A DNA stretch of 64,000 bases, from assembly GCF_036549475.1 (NCBI RefSeq), contig NZ_JAZHLI010000004.1, positions 104,820 to 168,819 of the forward strand. The letters are read 5' to 3'. This document shows positions 24,876 through 33,585 of the stretch, piece after piece. The translations under genes and the position numbers were made by a program. The stretch is from Aurantimonas sp036549475 (lineage in GTDB: Bacteria > Pseudomonadota > Alphaproteobacteria > Rhizobiales > Rhizobiaceae). The notes beneath the pieces are model-generated. The model made no database searches. It had not been told where the DNA came from and worked only from the letters and a program-made list of their open reading frames with translations. Position 1 is the stretch's first letter; each line of letters starts with the position of its first letter.

Positions 24876-27800
24876 TCACTGGAAGTTCCGGCCCTTGGGC
24901 AGGATCTCCCGGCTCTGGCGATCGGCCATGCCGGGTTGATGCGGGACGCCGCCCGCCGCCACCATCCGCAGGTGCCGGTCGACCAGCCGCTTCTGCAGGC
25001 GCTGTTCGTCGACGGGCCTGCGCACCTCGTCGGCGCGGGCAAGCGCGGCGCCGAGCGAGGAGGCGAGCGTCGCCGCCTCGGCGCCCGGGCCGGCCGGGCG
25101 GCTGGAGGGCCGCCGCAGGGGGCTCTTCACATGATCCGCCGGCGCTACGGCGTAATCCGTCGCCGCACCGCCATCGGCCACCCGCATCAGGAGCGGCGTC
25201 AGATCCTCGATGGTCTGGGCCACGACATGGATGACGCCGTGATCGCTCTGCATGCGCCCGGTCACCTTGACGAAACGGGCACCCAGGACGAGGGCCCGGT
25301 GGCTTTCGAAGACCTTGGGCCAGACGATGATGTTGGCGGTCCCGGTCTCGTCCTCGATGGTCATGAAGATGACGCCCTTGGCCGAGCCGGGCCGCTGGCG
25401 GATCAGGACAAGGCCGGCGACACTGACCCGGCTGCCGGAGCGCAATTGCTCCAGCCGCTCGTCGGGGATCACCCGCAGGGCGTCGAGGTCGCGGCGCACG
25501 AAGCTCACCGGATGGGCCTTCAGCGACAGCGACAGGAAGCGGTAGTCGTTAATGACCTCATCGCCGACCGGCATCGGCGGCAGCCGTGCGTCGGGCTCGG
25601 CCTGCAGGTCGCGGGTCGCGGCCCGCTCGAACAGCGGCAGCCGCTCCGAGGATCCCTTGGCGTCGAGCGCCCGGCAGGCCCAGAGCGCGTCACGGCGGCT
25701 ATAACCGAGGCAGGCGAAGGCATCGGCGTCGGCCAGGCGTTCGATCGTGGCGCGCTTGAGGCCGGAGCGCAGCCACAGGTCGCGCACCGAATCGTAGCCG
25801 GCGCCGCGCGCGGCCACCAGCGTCCGCATCTCCGCCTCGCCCAGGCCCTTCACCTGCCGGAAACCCAGGCGCACCGCATGGCGCGTGCGGATATGGTCGC
25901 GCATTTCGCCATGGCGGGCCTTCATGCGCCCGGGCGCGAAGGGCGCCGCCTCCAGCGACTGGTCCCATTCGGAGCGGTTGACGTCGACCGGCCGCATCTC
26001 GACGCCGTGCTCGGCCGCGTCGCGCACGATCTGCGCCGGGGCGTAGAAGCCCATCGGCTGGGCGTTGAGGAGGGCGGCGGCGAAGACGTCCGGATAATGG
26101 CATTTCAGCCAGCAGGAGACATAGACCAGGAGCGCGAAGGAGGCGGCGTGGCTTTCGGGAAAGCCGTATTCGCCGAAGCCCTCGATCTGCTTGAAGCAGC
26201 GCTCGGCGAAGTCGCGCTCGTAGCCGCGCTCGACCATGCCCTCGACCATCTTCTTCTGGAAGGTGTGGATGGTGCCGACCCGCCGGAACGTCGCCATGGC
26301 GCGGCGCAGCCGGTCGGCCTCGTTGGGCGTGAAGCCGGCGGCGACGATGGCGATCTTCATCGCCTGTTCCTGGAACAAGGGAACGCCGAGGGTGCGGCCG
26401 AGCACCTCGCGCAGTTCCTCCTTGGGGAAGGTGACCGGCTCCAGCCCCATCTTGCGGCGCAGATAGGGGTGGACCATGTCGCCCTGGATCGGCCCCGGCC
26501 GTACGATCGCCACCTCGATGACGAGATCGTAGAAGCAATCGGGCCTGAGCTTCGGCAGCATGGTCATCTGCGCCCGGCTCTCGATCTGGAAGACGCCCAG
26601 CGTGTCGGCGCGCTGGATCATCGCATAGGTCGGCAGGTCGTCCTGCGCCTTTGACAGATCCGCCAGGGTCAGCGGCAGGTCGTAATGCGTCTTCAGCAGG
26701 TCGAAGGCGCGGCGCAGGCAGGACAGCATGCCCAGCGCCAGGATGTCGATCTTCAGGATGCCCAGTTCGTCGAGGTCGTCCTTGTCCCATTCGACGATGG
26801 TGCGCCCCTCCATGCCGGTGTTGAGGATCGGCACGACCTCGTCGATGCGGCCCTTGGTGATGACGAAGCCGCCGACATGCTGGGACAGGTGCCGGGGGAA
26901 GCCGGCGAGTTCGGCGGAAAAGGCCAGCACGTTGGCGGTGGTGGCATCCTTCGACGACAGCCCGGCCGCAGCGGCCTCGCGCTCGCCGAGATCGGTGGAG
27001 GAATAGCCCCAGACCGAGCCGGACAGGGCCGAGACCGCATCTTCCGACAGGCCGAACGCCTTGCCGACCTCGCGGGCGGCCGAGCGCGCGCGATAGGTGA
27101 TGACGGTCGCGGCGATGGCGGCGTTGTCGCGGCCGTAATGCTCGTAGATGTACTGGATCACCTCCTCGCGGCGCTCGTGCTCGAAGTCGATGTCGATGTC
27201 CGGCGGCTCGCGCCGGTCCGAGGAGATGAAGCGTTCGAACAGGAGGCCGGCCCGCTCCGGCGAAACCTCGGTGACGCCGATGCAGAAGCAGACGACGGAA
27301 TTGGCCGCCGAGCCACGGCCCTGGCACAGGATGCCCTTCTCGCGGGCACCCCTGACGATGTGGTGGACGGTGAGGAAATACGGCTCGTACTGCAATTCGC
27401 CGATGATCTTCAGCTCGTAGTCGATCCGCGTCGTCACGCTGGCCGGCACGCCCTCCGGATAGCGCCATCGGGCCCCCTCATGGGCGAGGTGGCGCAACTC
27501 GTCCGCCGGCGAGCGGGAAAGCTTCAGCGCCTCGTCGGGATATTCGTAGGCTAGGCTCTTCAGGTCGAAGCCGAGCTCGGCGAAGAACCGGCCGCTCTCG
27601 GCGATCGCCTCGGGCGCGTGGCGGAACAGCCGTTCCATTTCGTGCGGCGCCTTCAGGTGCCGCTCGGCATTGCGCGCCAGCAGGAACCCTGCCTCGGCCA
27701 GGGGCACGTGCTCGCGGATCGCGGTCATCACGTCCTGCAGGCGCCGCCGGCCGGGGGCATGGTGGAAGGCGTCGTTGGTGGCCAGCATCGGCGTGCGGCA

Positions 27801-28379
27801 GCGCGCGGCAAGACGGGCCGCCCGCGCCATGCGGCGCTGGTCGAGCCCGTCATGGGCCGGCGCGACGGCCAGCCGGACAGCGCCGCCGAACGCCTCGCGC
27901 AGCCGCTGCAACGGGTCGGCCAGCCCGGCCTCCCTCGCCGCGCCCTCGCCGTTCTCGCCGCCGCCGAGCGCCAGCGGCGCGACCACCGCCAGATTGAGGC
28001 CCTCGCCCCATTCCAGCAGGTCGGGCAGGGCGAGGATGCAGCTGCCCTTCGTCGCCCGCAGATTGCCGCGGCTGAGCAGCCGGCAGAGGCGGCCCCAGCC
28101 GGTGCGGTCGCGCGGATAGGCAAGGATGTCGGGCGTGGCGTCCGAAAACACCAGCCGGGCGCCGGGCGCATAGGGCAGTTCCGCCTCGCGGGCGGCCTGA
28201 TGGGCGCGCACGACGCCCGCCACGGTGTTGCGGTCGGCGATCCCGAGCCCGGCCAGGCCGAGGCGATGGGCGGTGACCACCAGCTCCTCCGGCTGCGAGG
28301 CGCCGGTGAGGAAGGAAAAGCAGCTGGCGACGCCGATCTCGGGAAAGGCCCGCGGCGCCCGATAGGGCTCGATCCTCAT
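24876..28379 (-). CDS. dnaE2: Error-prone DNA polymerase DnaE2 (ImuC)
   Basis: This 1167-residue C-family polymerase is the catalytic part of the ImuA-ImuB-DnaE2 mutasome that copies damaged DNA. The N-terminus has the DnaE2-type PHP domain (FPEIGVASCFSFLTGASQPEEL). The palm carries GRGSAANS and the catalytic PDIDIDFEHERR, and VRPGPIQGDMVHPYLRR marks the fingers. An OB-fold lies near residue 1010 (VSVAGLVLIRQRPGSAKG). Its ATG overlaps the imuB stop (ATGA). DnaE2 typically lacks the beta-clamp contact and depends on ImuB for it. Confidence 0.97.
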   Translation of the reverse strand: MRIEPYRAPRAFPEIGVASCFSFLTGASQPEELVVTAHRLGLAGLGIADRNTVAGVVRAHQAAREAELPYAPGARLVFSDATPDILAYPRDRTGWGRLCRLLSRGNLRATKGSCILALPDLLEWGEGLNLAVVAPLALGGGENGEGAAREAGLADPLQRLREAFGGAVRLAVAPAHDGLDQRRMARAARLAARCRTPMLATNDAFHHAPGRRRLQDVMTAIREHVPLAEAGFLLARNAERHLKAPHEMERLFRHAPEAIAESGRFFAELGFDLKSLAYEYPDEALKLSRSPADELRHLAHEGARWRYPEGVPASVTTRIDYELKIIGELQYEPYFLTVHHIVRGAREKGILCQGRGSAANSVVCFCIGVTEVSPERAGLLFERFISSDRREPPDIDIDFEHERREEVIQYIYEHYGRDNAAIAATVITYRARSAAREVGKAFGLSEDAVSALSGSVWGYSSTDLGEREAAAAGLSSKDATTANVLAFSAELAGFPRHLSQHVGGFVITKGRIDEVVPILNTGMEGRTIVEWDKDDLDELGILKIDILALGMLSCLRRAFDLLKTHYDLPLTLADLSKAQDDLPTYAMIQRADTLGVFQIESRAQMTMLPKLRPDCFYDLVIEVAIVRPGPIQGDMVHPYLRRKMGLEPVTFPKEELREVLGRTLGVPLFQEQAMKIAIVAAGFTPNEADRLRRAMATFRRVGTIHTFQKKMVEGMVERGYERDFAERCFKQIEGFGEYGFPESHAASFALLVYVSCWLKCHYPDVFAAALLNAQPMGFYAPAQIVRDAAEHGVEMRPVDVNRSEWDQSLEAAPFAPGRMKARHGEMRDHIRTRHAVRLGFRQVKGLGEAEMRTLVAARGAGYDSVRDLWLRSGLKRATIERLADADAFACLGYSRRDALWACRALDAKGSSERLPLFERAATRDLQAEPDARLPPMPVGDEVINDYRFLSLSLKAHPVSFVRRDLDALRVIPDERLEQLRSGSRVSVAGLVLIRQRPGSAKGVIFMTIEDETGTANIIVWPKVFESHRALVLGARFVKVTGRMQSDHGVIHVVAQTIEDLTPLLMRVADGGAATDYAVAPADHVKSPLRRPSSRPAGPGAEAATLASSLGAALARADEVRRPVDEQRLQKRLVDRHLRMVAAGGVPHQPGMADRQSREILPKGRNFQ

Positions 28380-30025
28380 GCGAAGATGCCGTGCAGGAAC
28401 CAGGCCGGACGGCCGTCCGGCACCTGCAGCTCGGGGTCGACGGCCGGGTCGGCGCAGCCCTCGCGGAACAGCCAGAAGCGGCGACCGTCCGCGTCCTCGA
28501 CGCGGTAATAGTCGCGGGCGGCCTCGTCGGGCTGGCGCCACCATTCGCCGGCGATGCGCTCCGGCCCCTCGGCCCGGCGCACCACATGCAGCGCCCGGCG
28601 CCAGCGGAATTTCAGCGGCGCGCCGTCCGGCACCTCGAAGCTCGCCTCGATCGGTTCCGGGATGGCAAGGAGTCGCAGTGGTCGCGGTGCCGTCTGGGGT
28701 GGAGCGACCGGAACGGGCCTGGCCAGCGCGGCCGAGCCGGCCGCCATGGGCCGCCAGCGTTCGGCCCGTTCGGGCCAGTGGCTGGCGACGGCGTCGAGCC
28801 GCAGGACGCTGGCCTCGCCGAGCCGCGCCCCGAGCCGGTCGACGAGGTTGCCGAAGGCGTCGCTGCCGATGGTCTCGCCCGACAGGTCGGTCTGCAGGTC
28901 CGGCATCGCCTCGGTGGCGTAGATGGCGAGCTTGACGAGGTCGTAGCCGAAGCCGGCGTCGAATTCCTCGCCCAGGCCTTTCATGCGCTCGCGGAACAGG
29001 CGCTGGATGGCGGCGGGTTCGCGCACCGGCCGCGATGCGCCGACCATCAGCCGGTTGACCGCGCCGTCGACGCGGAACAGCGACAGTTCGAGCTGCCGGG
29101 CGCCGACGCCGCGCCGTTCCAGATCGCCCTTCAGCCGCGCGGCGAGAAGCAGGAGGATGCGATCCACGTCGTCGGTCAGGCTGATCGGCTCGAACAGCCG
29201 CCGCTCGGCGGTCAGGTCGGGCACCGGCCGGCGCGGGCTGATCGGCCGGGAGGCGTGGCCCAGCGCCGTGTCGAGGCGCGCCAGCAGATCCTCGCCGAAG
29301 CGCCGCGCCAGCCCCGCCCGGGGCAGCGCCAGGAGCGCGTCGATCGACTTCAGCCCGAGCCGGCGAAACATCGCCGCGACCGGTGCCTCCAGCCGCAGGG
29401 CGGCGACGGGCAGCGGGGCGACGGCCGCCAGCTCGTCGTTCGCGGCGACGATGGTGCCGCCCCGTCCCCTGCCACCGCCGACCAGCGCCAAAGCGGTGCC
29501 GGCATGGCTGGCGATCGCCGCCAGGGCGGAAAGGCCCTGGTGGAACAGCCGCACGAGCAGGTCGTCCATCAGCGCCTTCTCGCCGCCGAAGAGATGGGCG
29601 CAGCCGGAAATGTCGAGGACGAGGCCGTGCGGCGCGTCGAGGGCGACGAGCGGGGTGTAGCGGTCGCACCAGTCGGCCACCGCTTCCAGAAGCCGCCGGT
29701 CGGCCGCCGGGTCGGTCAGCATGACCTCCATGTCCGGAAACCGCGCCTTCGCCTCGGCAAGACTGCTGCCTGGCGCCAGGCCCATCGCCGCGGCCGCCTC
29801 GCAGGTCGCGACGATGCGGTTGGCGTTGCCGATCGTCTCGTAGAGCGCCAGCGGCGACAGGCCTGCGCCGTTGGTGGCGTCGGTGCCGGCCGGCACCTTA
29901 CGAGGCGCGTCGGAGCGCCACGACCGTCCCATCCGCTCGCGTCGGATCCGGTCCGTCGACAATCGTGGAAACGAGAGGGCGAGGTAACGGTTCGGAACCG
30001 GCCGGAGGGTCGAAACGTCGCTCAT
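28376..30025 (-). CDS. imuB: ImuB, catalytically dead Y-family polymerase-like protein
   Basis: From the ATG at 30025 (MSDVSTLRPVPNRYLALSFPRLS) the protein has 549 residues. It keeps the Y-family fold but lacks the paired acidic active-site residues, as ImuB proteins do, and links DnaE2 to the sliding clamp. The start lies inside the 91-bp repeated segment. In the window as given, the frame upstream of the ATG runs through the N into imuA, giving a false 869-residue fusion. Without the repeat, imuB starts within the end of imuA in another frame. Confidence 0.9.
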   Translation of the reverse strand: MSDVSTLRPVPNRYLALSFPRLSTDRIRRERMGRSWRSDAPRKVPAGTDATNGAGLSPLALYETIGNANRIVATCEAAAAMGLAPGSSLAEAKARFPDMEVMLTDPAADRRLLEAVADWCDRYTPLVALDAPHGLVLDISGCAHLFGGEKALMDDLLVRLFHQGLSALAAIASHAGTALALVGGGRGRGGTIVAANDELAAVAPLPVAALRLEAPVAAMFRRLGLKSIDALLALPRAGLARRFGEDLLARLDTALGHASRPISPRRPVPDLTAERRLFEPISLTDDVDRILLLLAARLKGDLERRGVGARQLELSLFRVDGAVNRLMVGASRPVREPAAIQRLFRERMKGLGEEFDAGFGYDLVKLAIYATEAMPDLQTDLSGETIGSDAFGNLVDRLGARLGEASVLRLDAVASHWPERAERWRPMAAGSAALARPVPVAPPQTAPRPLRLLAIPEPIEASFEVPDGAPLKFRWRRALHVVRRAEGPERIAGEWWRQPDEAARDYYRVEDADGRRFWLFREGCADPAVDPELQVPDGRPAWFLHGIFA

Positions 30026-30964
30026 GGGAATTCCACTCCAGGACAACATGCTGCGGGCGACCGTCGCGGGATTNGGTAACGGTTCGGAACCGGCCGGAGG
30101 GTCGAAACGTCGCTCATGGGAATTCCACTCCAGGACAACATGCTGCGGGCGACCGTCGCGGGATTTCTCCACCGTGACGTCGAAGACCGGGTGACCGATG
30201 AGCTTGTCGCGCTCGTACAGGTCGGCGACGCGGCTGGCCGGGCCCGACCGGATCCGCAGCCGGAGCGGCGCGGCGGTAGCCTCGGGACGGGCACTCTGGC
30301 GCAGCAGCAGCAGCGGCAGGCCGGCCTCGCGGGCCCGCAGATGCAGCCGCCGGGTGCCGTCGAGGCCGAGCCGGGCGGGATTGCCGCGCACCTCCAGGAT
30401 CGCCATGGCCAGCGCCCGCGAGGCGGCGGCCTCCTCGCCGGCCCAGGCCGCCTCGTCCAGCTTGCGCGTCCTCACGAGGCAGAGCGCCGCGGGATCGAGG
30501 CCGAAGCCAGCCAGCCCCGGCAGATAGGGAAGCCCGGCCTCTAAGAAGGCCATCCTGTCGCCGATCCACAGGAGCGGCCGGCCGGGCCGTGCGCCGAAGC
30601 GGATCGCCAGGGCCAGGGCGAAGCCGGCGAGCGAGCCCCCGTCGCGGGTTTCGTCGAGATGGATCTCGGCCAGTCCCGCCGCCGGAAAGCCGCCGCCCAG
30701 CGCCGCGTCGGCCGCCGCGCAGCCGAGCGGCATCAAGCCTGGCGCCCCGCGCCGCACGGCCGCCGCGTCGCCCTGCCGGGCGCGGTCGGGGGCCGGGGTT
30801 TCCAGCCGGCAGACCGGCTCGTCCTCGATCTGCGCGATGCGTTCGCGCAGCTCCGACAGGGCACGATTCCTAGCAAAGCCCCGATCCGTGCCATGCAGGC
30901 GAACGGGGGCTGGCGGGTCCGCGGGCCGGGCAGCGGGCCGCGGGAAGGGATCGGTCGAGGCCAT
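29898..30964 (-). CDS. imuA: ImuA, RecA-like mutasome accessory protein (interrupted by assembly scar)
   Basis: The ATG at 30964 has a perfect AAGGAG site; a TTG 21 bases upstream is less likely. The protein has the RecA/SulA-like fold of ImuA (EIHLDETRDGGSLAGFALALA, PLLWIGDR, VRTRKLDEAAWAGEEA) and ends with VVLEWNSHERRFDPP. The assembly repeat and N at 29983-30165 break its last part. If one 91-bp copy and the N are removed, the frame continues into VVALRRAS and stops at 29898, giving about 324 residues and an out-of-frame overlap with imuB. ImuA is needed for SOS mutagenesis with ImuB and DnaE2. Confidence 0.85.
29983..30165. repeat. Perfect 91-bp direct repeat around a single N (contig join artefact)
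   Basis: Positions 29983-30073 and 30075-30165 are identical, with the only N of the window at 30074. This is the mark of two contigs whose overlapping ends were joined by a placeholder base rather than merged. Removing 92 bases restores overlapping but separate imuA and imuB genes. It is not a biological duplication in my reading. Confidence 0.92.
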
Positions 30965-31020
30965 AGGATTCTCCTTCGATCGCAAGGGATTCGCGATCGT
31001 TCCGCCTCACCAAGAGGTTT

Positions 31021-31035
31021 GTTCCTGATATGTTC
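31021..31035. promoter_or_regulatory. LexA (SOS) box of the imuA-imuB-dnaE2 operon
   Basis: GTTC-N7-GTTC, the LexA operator form known from alphaproteobacteria, lies 57 bases upstream of the imuA ATG. Both half-sites are perfect and the 7-base spacing is right. The surrounding bases are AT-rich compared with the rest of the region, as expected for a promoter. It predicts DNA-damage induction of the operon. Confidence 0.88.
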
Positions 31036-31176
31036 ATATGGATTCCAGAGCGGCCCGGGAGAGTCAAGCCGAGTCTGCGCCGGCGCGAGCGCGGCGTCGG
31101 GGAAGGGCAGGATTCCTAAGGGTCTTTGCGGCAAAGCCCCGCAAAAAGATCGCCGGACAGGCGACGCGGGCGGTCG

Positions 31177-31989
31177 CTACATCCGGATCCGCCGCAGCGC
31201 GTCGGCCGGTTCGCGGCGGCCGCGCCATTGCTTGGGATAGCCGAAGGAGACCTCCTCGAAGGCGACGCCGTCGATGATCTTGGAGGACGGCATGTGCAGA
31301 TGGCCGGAGATCACCGCCCGGGCATTGTAGCGGGTGTGCCAGTCCTCGGTGCGGGTGGTGCCGCACCAGAGCGAGAAGCGCGGGATGCGCGGCAGGCGCG
31401 CGAGTTCGCGGCGCAGCGGCCAGTGATTGACGAGGATGTTGGGAGTGCCGTTGTCGAGGGCGTCGAGGCGGGCCTGCGTCGCCGCGCAGCGCGCCGCGCA
31501 CCAGGCGCTGCGGCTGTCGTGGGGATCGGCCGGCAGGAACTGCTCGTCGGCGCAGACCGGCCCGCCTTCGCGCGCCCAGGCGACGGCGTCCGCGTGGGAC
31601 ACGTCCGCGGGGCGGAAGGAATAGTCGTAGAGCAGGAACATCGGCACGATGCGCACGTCGCGGCCATCGATGGCGACCAGCGGATAGGCGTCTTCGGGCG
31701 TCAGCACGCCGCGCGCCCGGCAGCGCACGACGAAGTGCTCGTAGCGCGCCTGGCCGCGCAGCGGCACGCCCTGGCTCGCCACGGCCCAGAGCTCGTGATT
31801 GCCCGGCACCCAGACGATCTGCCGGTATTTCGGCTGCAGGACGTCGAGGGCCAGATCCAGATGCCGCTCGGTCTCGCCCACATCACCGGCGAGAATCAGC
31901 CAGTCGTCCGGATGGGCGGCGATCTCGTGGATCGCCTCGCGATTGGCCGGATGGCCGAGATGCAGGTCGGCGACGGCGAAGAGCTTCAC
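31177..31989 (-). CDS. Calcineurin-like metallophosphoesterase
   Basis: This 270-residue protein has the dinuclear metal motifs of the family in order: DLHLGHPANRE (D-x-H), GDVGE, GNHELW, NHWPL and GHLH near residue 235. It has no signal peptide and so is cytoplasmic. The substrate is not clear from the sequence; such enzymes hydrolyse phosphodiesters or phosphomonoesters. Its ATG overlaps the stop of the phosphopantetheinyl transferase (ATGA), so the two are co-translated. Confidence 0.9.
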   Translation of the reverse strand: MKLFAVADLHLGHPANREAIHEIAAHPDDWLILAGDVGETERHLDLALDVLQPKYRQIVWVPGNHELWAVASQGVPLRGQARYEHFVVRCRARGVLTPEDAYPLVAIDGRDVRIVPMFLLYDYSFRPADVSHADAVAWAREGGPVCADEQFLPADPHDSRSAWCAARCAATQARLDALDNGTPNILVNHWPLRRELARLPRIPRFSLWCGTTRTEDWHTRYNARAVISGHLHMPSSKIIDGVAFEEVSFGYPKQWRGRREPADALRRIRM

Positions 31990-32813
31990 GGGGCGGGGTC
32001 CGCGGCGTCGAGATCTGTCGCCGAACCGGACAGGGGAATCGTGCGCAGGAACCGCACGGCACCGATCCGCGCAGGTGGCGAGACGGCGAAGGCCAGCCGG
32101 TGATCGGCGGAGACGGGCCGGCGCAGGAACGCCCAGCGGACCGGATCATCGGGGCAGCCGGCATGGAAGGCGATCGTCGGCGCGCCGGCGTCGTCGTCGA
32201 GGGTGAAGGAGAAGCCGTCCAGCGGCAAGGCGAGGCCCATGCCGCGCGCCTTGATATAGGCTTCCTTCAGTGTCCAAACGGCGAAGAAGCGCTCGGCGAG
32301 AGCCGGCCCGGCGGCGGCCCTCACCCATGCCCCTTCGGCCTGCGAGAAATAGCGGCCCGCCAGGTCGAAGGTTGCGCTCTGCCGGCCGACGGCCTCCACG
32401 TCGACGCCGATCTCGCAACCATGGGAGACCGCCAGCGCGACGAGGCCGCGGGTGTGGGAAAGGTTGAAGACCAGCCCGCCCGGCGCCTCGCCGACGATCG
32501 CCGGCCGGCCGTAGCGGTTGGTCTCGAAGCGCCAGTCGCCGGGGGCGACGTCGCGGTAGCGCGACAGGGTGGTGCGAAGCAGCGCCCTGCCGACCAGGAA
32601 TTCGTCGCGTGCGCCCGTCACCATGTAGCGGTCGTGGCGCGCGACCTCGCCCGGATCAAGCAGCGCACGATAGGCGTCGCGCTCGCTCTCGCCGATATCG
32701 TCGAGGAAGGTCAGCCAGATGGCGGCGCCATTCTCCGGCAGGCCAAGGTTGGCGGTTCGGGCGGCGGGAGTGGTCGTGGGCAAGGACTTCCTCGGCGGCT
32801 CGGGCGGCCGCAT
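31986..32813 (-). CDS. Sfp-type 4'-phosphopantetheinyl transferase
   Basis: This 275-residue protein transfers phosphopantetheine from CoA onto carrier domains. The two signature motifs are present: GVDVEAVGR (magnesium binding) and FFAVWTLKEAYIKARGMG (W-KEA-K). The two-lobe length (Sfp type) indicates broad substrate range, such as carrier proteins for secondary metabolites or polyketide-like pathways, rather than AcpS. No such pathway is in the window. It is first in a pair with the overlapping phosphoesterase gene. Confidence 0.93.
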   Translation of the reverse strand: MRPPEPPRKSLPTTTPAARTANLGLPENGAAIWLTFLDDIGESERDAYRALLDPGEVARHDRYMVTGARDEFLVGRALLRTTLSRYRDVAPGDWRFETNRYGRPAIVGEAPGGLVFNLSHTRGLVALAVSHGCEIGVDVEAVGRQSATFDLAGRYFSQAEGAWVRAAAGPALAERFFAVWTLKEAYIKARGMGLALPLDGFSFTLDDDAGAPTIAFHAGCPDDPVRWAFLRRPVSADHRLAFAVSPPARIGAVRFLRTIPLSGSATDLDAADPAP

Positions 32814-32829
32814 CCGACCGCCGCAAAAG

Positions 32830-32863
32830 GATCGAGGCGCGGGGGGACATCCGCGCCTCGATC
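32830..32863 (-). terminator. Strong intrinsic terminator after the SH3 protein gene
   Basis: A 13-bp perfect stem (GATCGAGGCGCGG and its complement) with an 8-base loop is followed on the minus strand by CTTTTG. It lies 22 bases after the SH3-domain gene and so separates it from the phosphopantetheinyl transferase operon. Confidence 0.8.
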
Positions 32864-32885
32864 ATCGTCTCAATGTGGGGTGGCC

Positions 32886-33464
32886 TCAGTCCACCCGGTA
32901 GAGGGGCACCGGCCGCTCTTCGCGGCGTTCCTCGCGCACTCCGCGGCGATCGTCCCGACGGTCCTCGCGGAAGTCCCGCCGGTCCTCGCGCCGCTCTTGG
33001 CGCAGTTCGCGGCGCTCTTCGCGCCGATCACGCCTGTCGTCGCGGCGATCGAAGTCGGGACGTCCGCGGCGGGTGTCGTAGCGGTCGCGGTCGCGGTAGA
33101 AGTTGCGGCCGCGATAATGGCTGTCCCAGTAGCTGCCGATCGAGAAGGAGACGATCGGCGCTTCCATCCGCTCGATATAGCGCGGGCCGGTGTAGCGGCG
33201 CGCGCCCGCATCGGCGAGATAGTTCGACGACATCCAGCCACGCTGGCCGGCATAGCCGACATCGCACCAGGCACGGGTGTCGAGGCAGCCGAAGACGCGG
33301 ACCCGGTCGCCGGCGCCGACGACGTTGACGGCGGGGTAGGAGGTGGACGGGCCGGCGCGCAGATTGACGTCGGTGGTGGCGATCGCCCGCGACTGGGCCT
33401 GGGCGGCCGTCGGGATGGTGAAGGCGCTGGCGACCGCGAGCGCTGCAAAAAGCATCTTGTTCAT
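32886..33464 (-). CDS. Secreted SH3-domain protein with arginine/acid-rich tail
   Basis: This 192-residue protein starts with a signal peptide (cleavage after AAQA, about residue 23). A bacterial SH3 domain follows (about residues 28-85, VNLRAGPSTSYPAVNVVGAGDRV to GQRGWMSSNYLA). The last 60 residues are almost only Arg, Asp and Glu in repeated DRRDDRR/REERRE units. The SH3 part probably binds cell wall or a protein partner in the periplasm. The ATG at 33464 fits the signal peptide; upstream in-frame codons do not. The tail is likely a helical or disordered polyampholyte. Confidence 0.85.
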   Translation of the reverse strand: MNKMLFAALAVASAFTIPTAAQAQSRAIATTDVNLRAGPSTSYPAVNVVGAGDRVRVFGCLDTRAWCDVGYAGQRGWMSSNYLADAGARRYTGPRYIERMEAPIVSFSIGSYWDSHYRGRNFYRDRDRYDTRRGRPDFDRRDDRRDRREERRELRQERREDRRDFREDRRDDRRGVREERREERPVPLYRVD

Positions 33465-33585
33465 GGCGTTCCTCGGACTGAGCCGGAACCTCTCCGGTTC
33501 TCTTGCTGCAGTAAGCCACATCGAGTCCGAACGGTTCCCGAACGCATCCGTTATCCGGCGTTCATCTTCCGCAGGGGCAGCCGTG

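Noticed and set aside
29983..30165. Biological tandem duplication or mobile element footprint in imuAB
   Set aside because: A perfect repeat meeting exactly at an N is much better explained by unmerged overlapping contig ends.
28376..30985. ImuA-ImuB fusion protein of 869 residues
   Set aside because: The join depends on a codon containing the N and on a duplicated 91-bp segment; collapsing it separates the genes.
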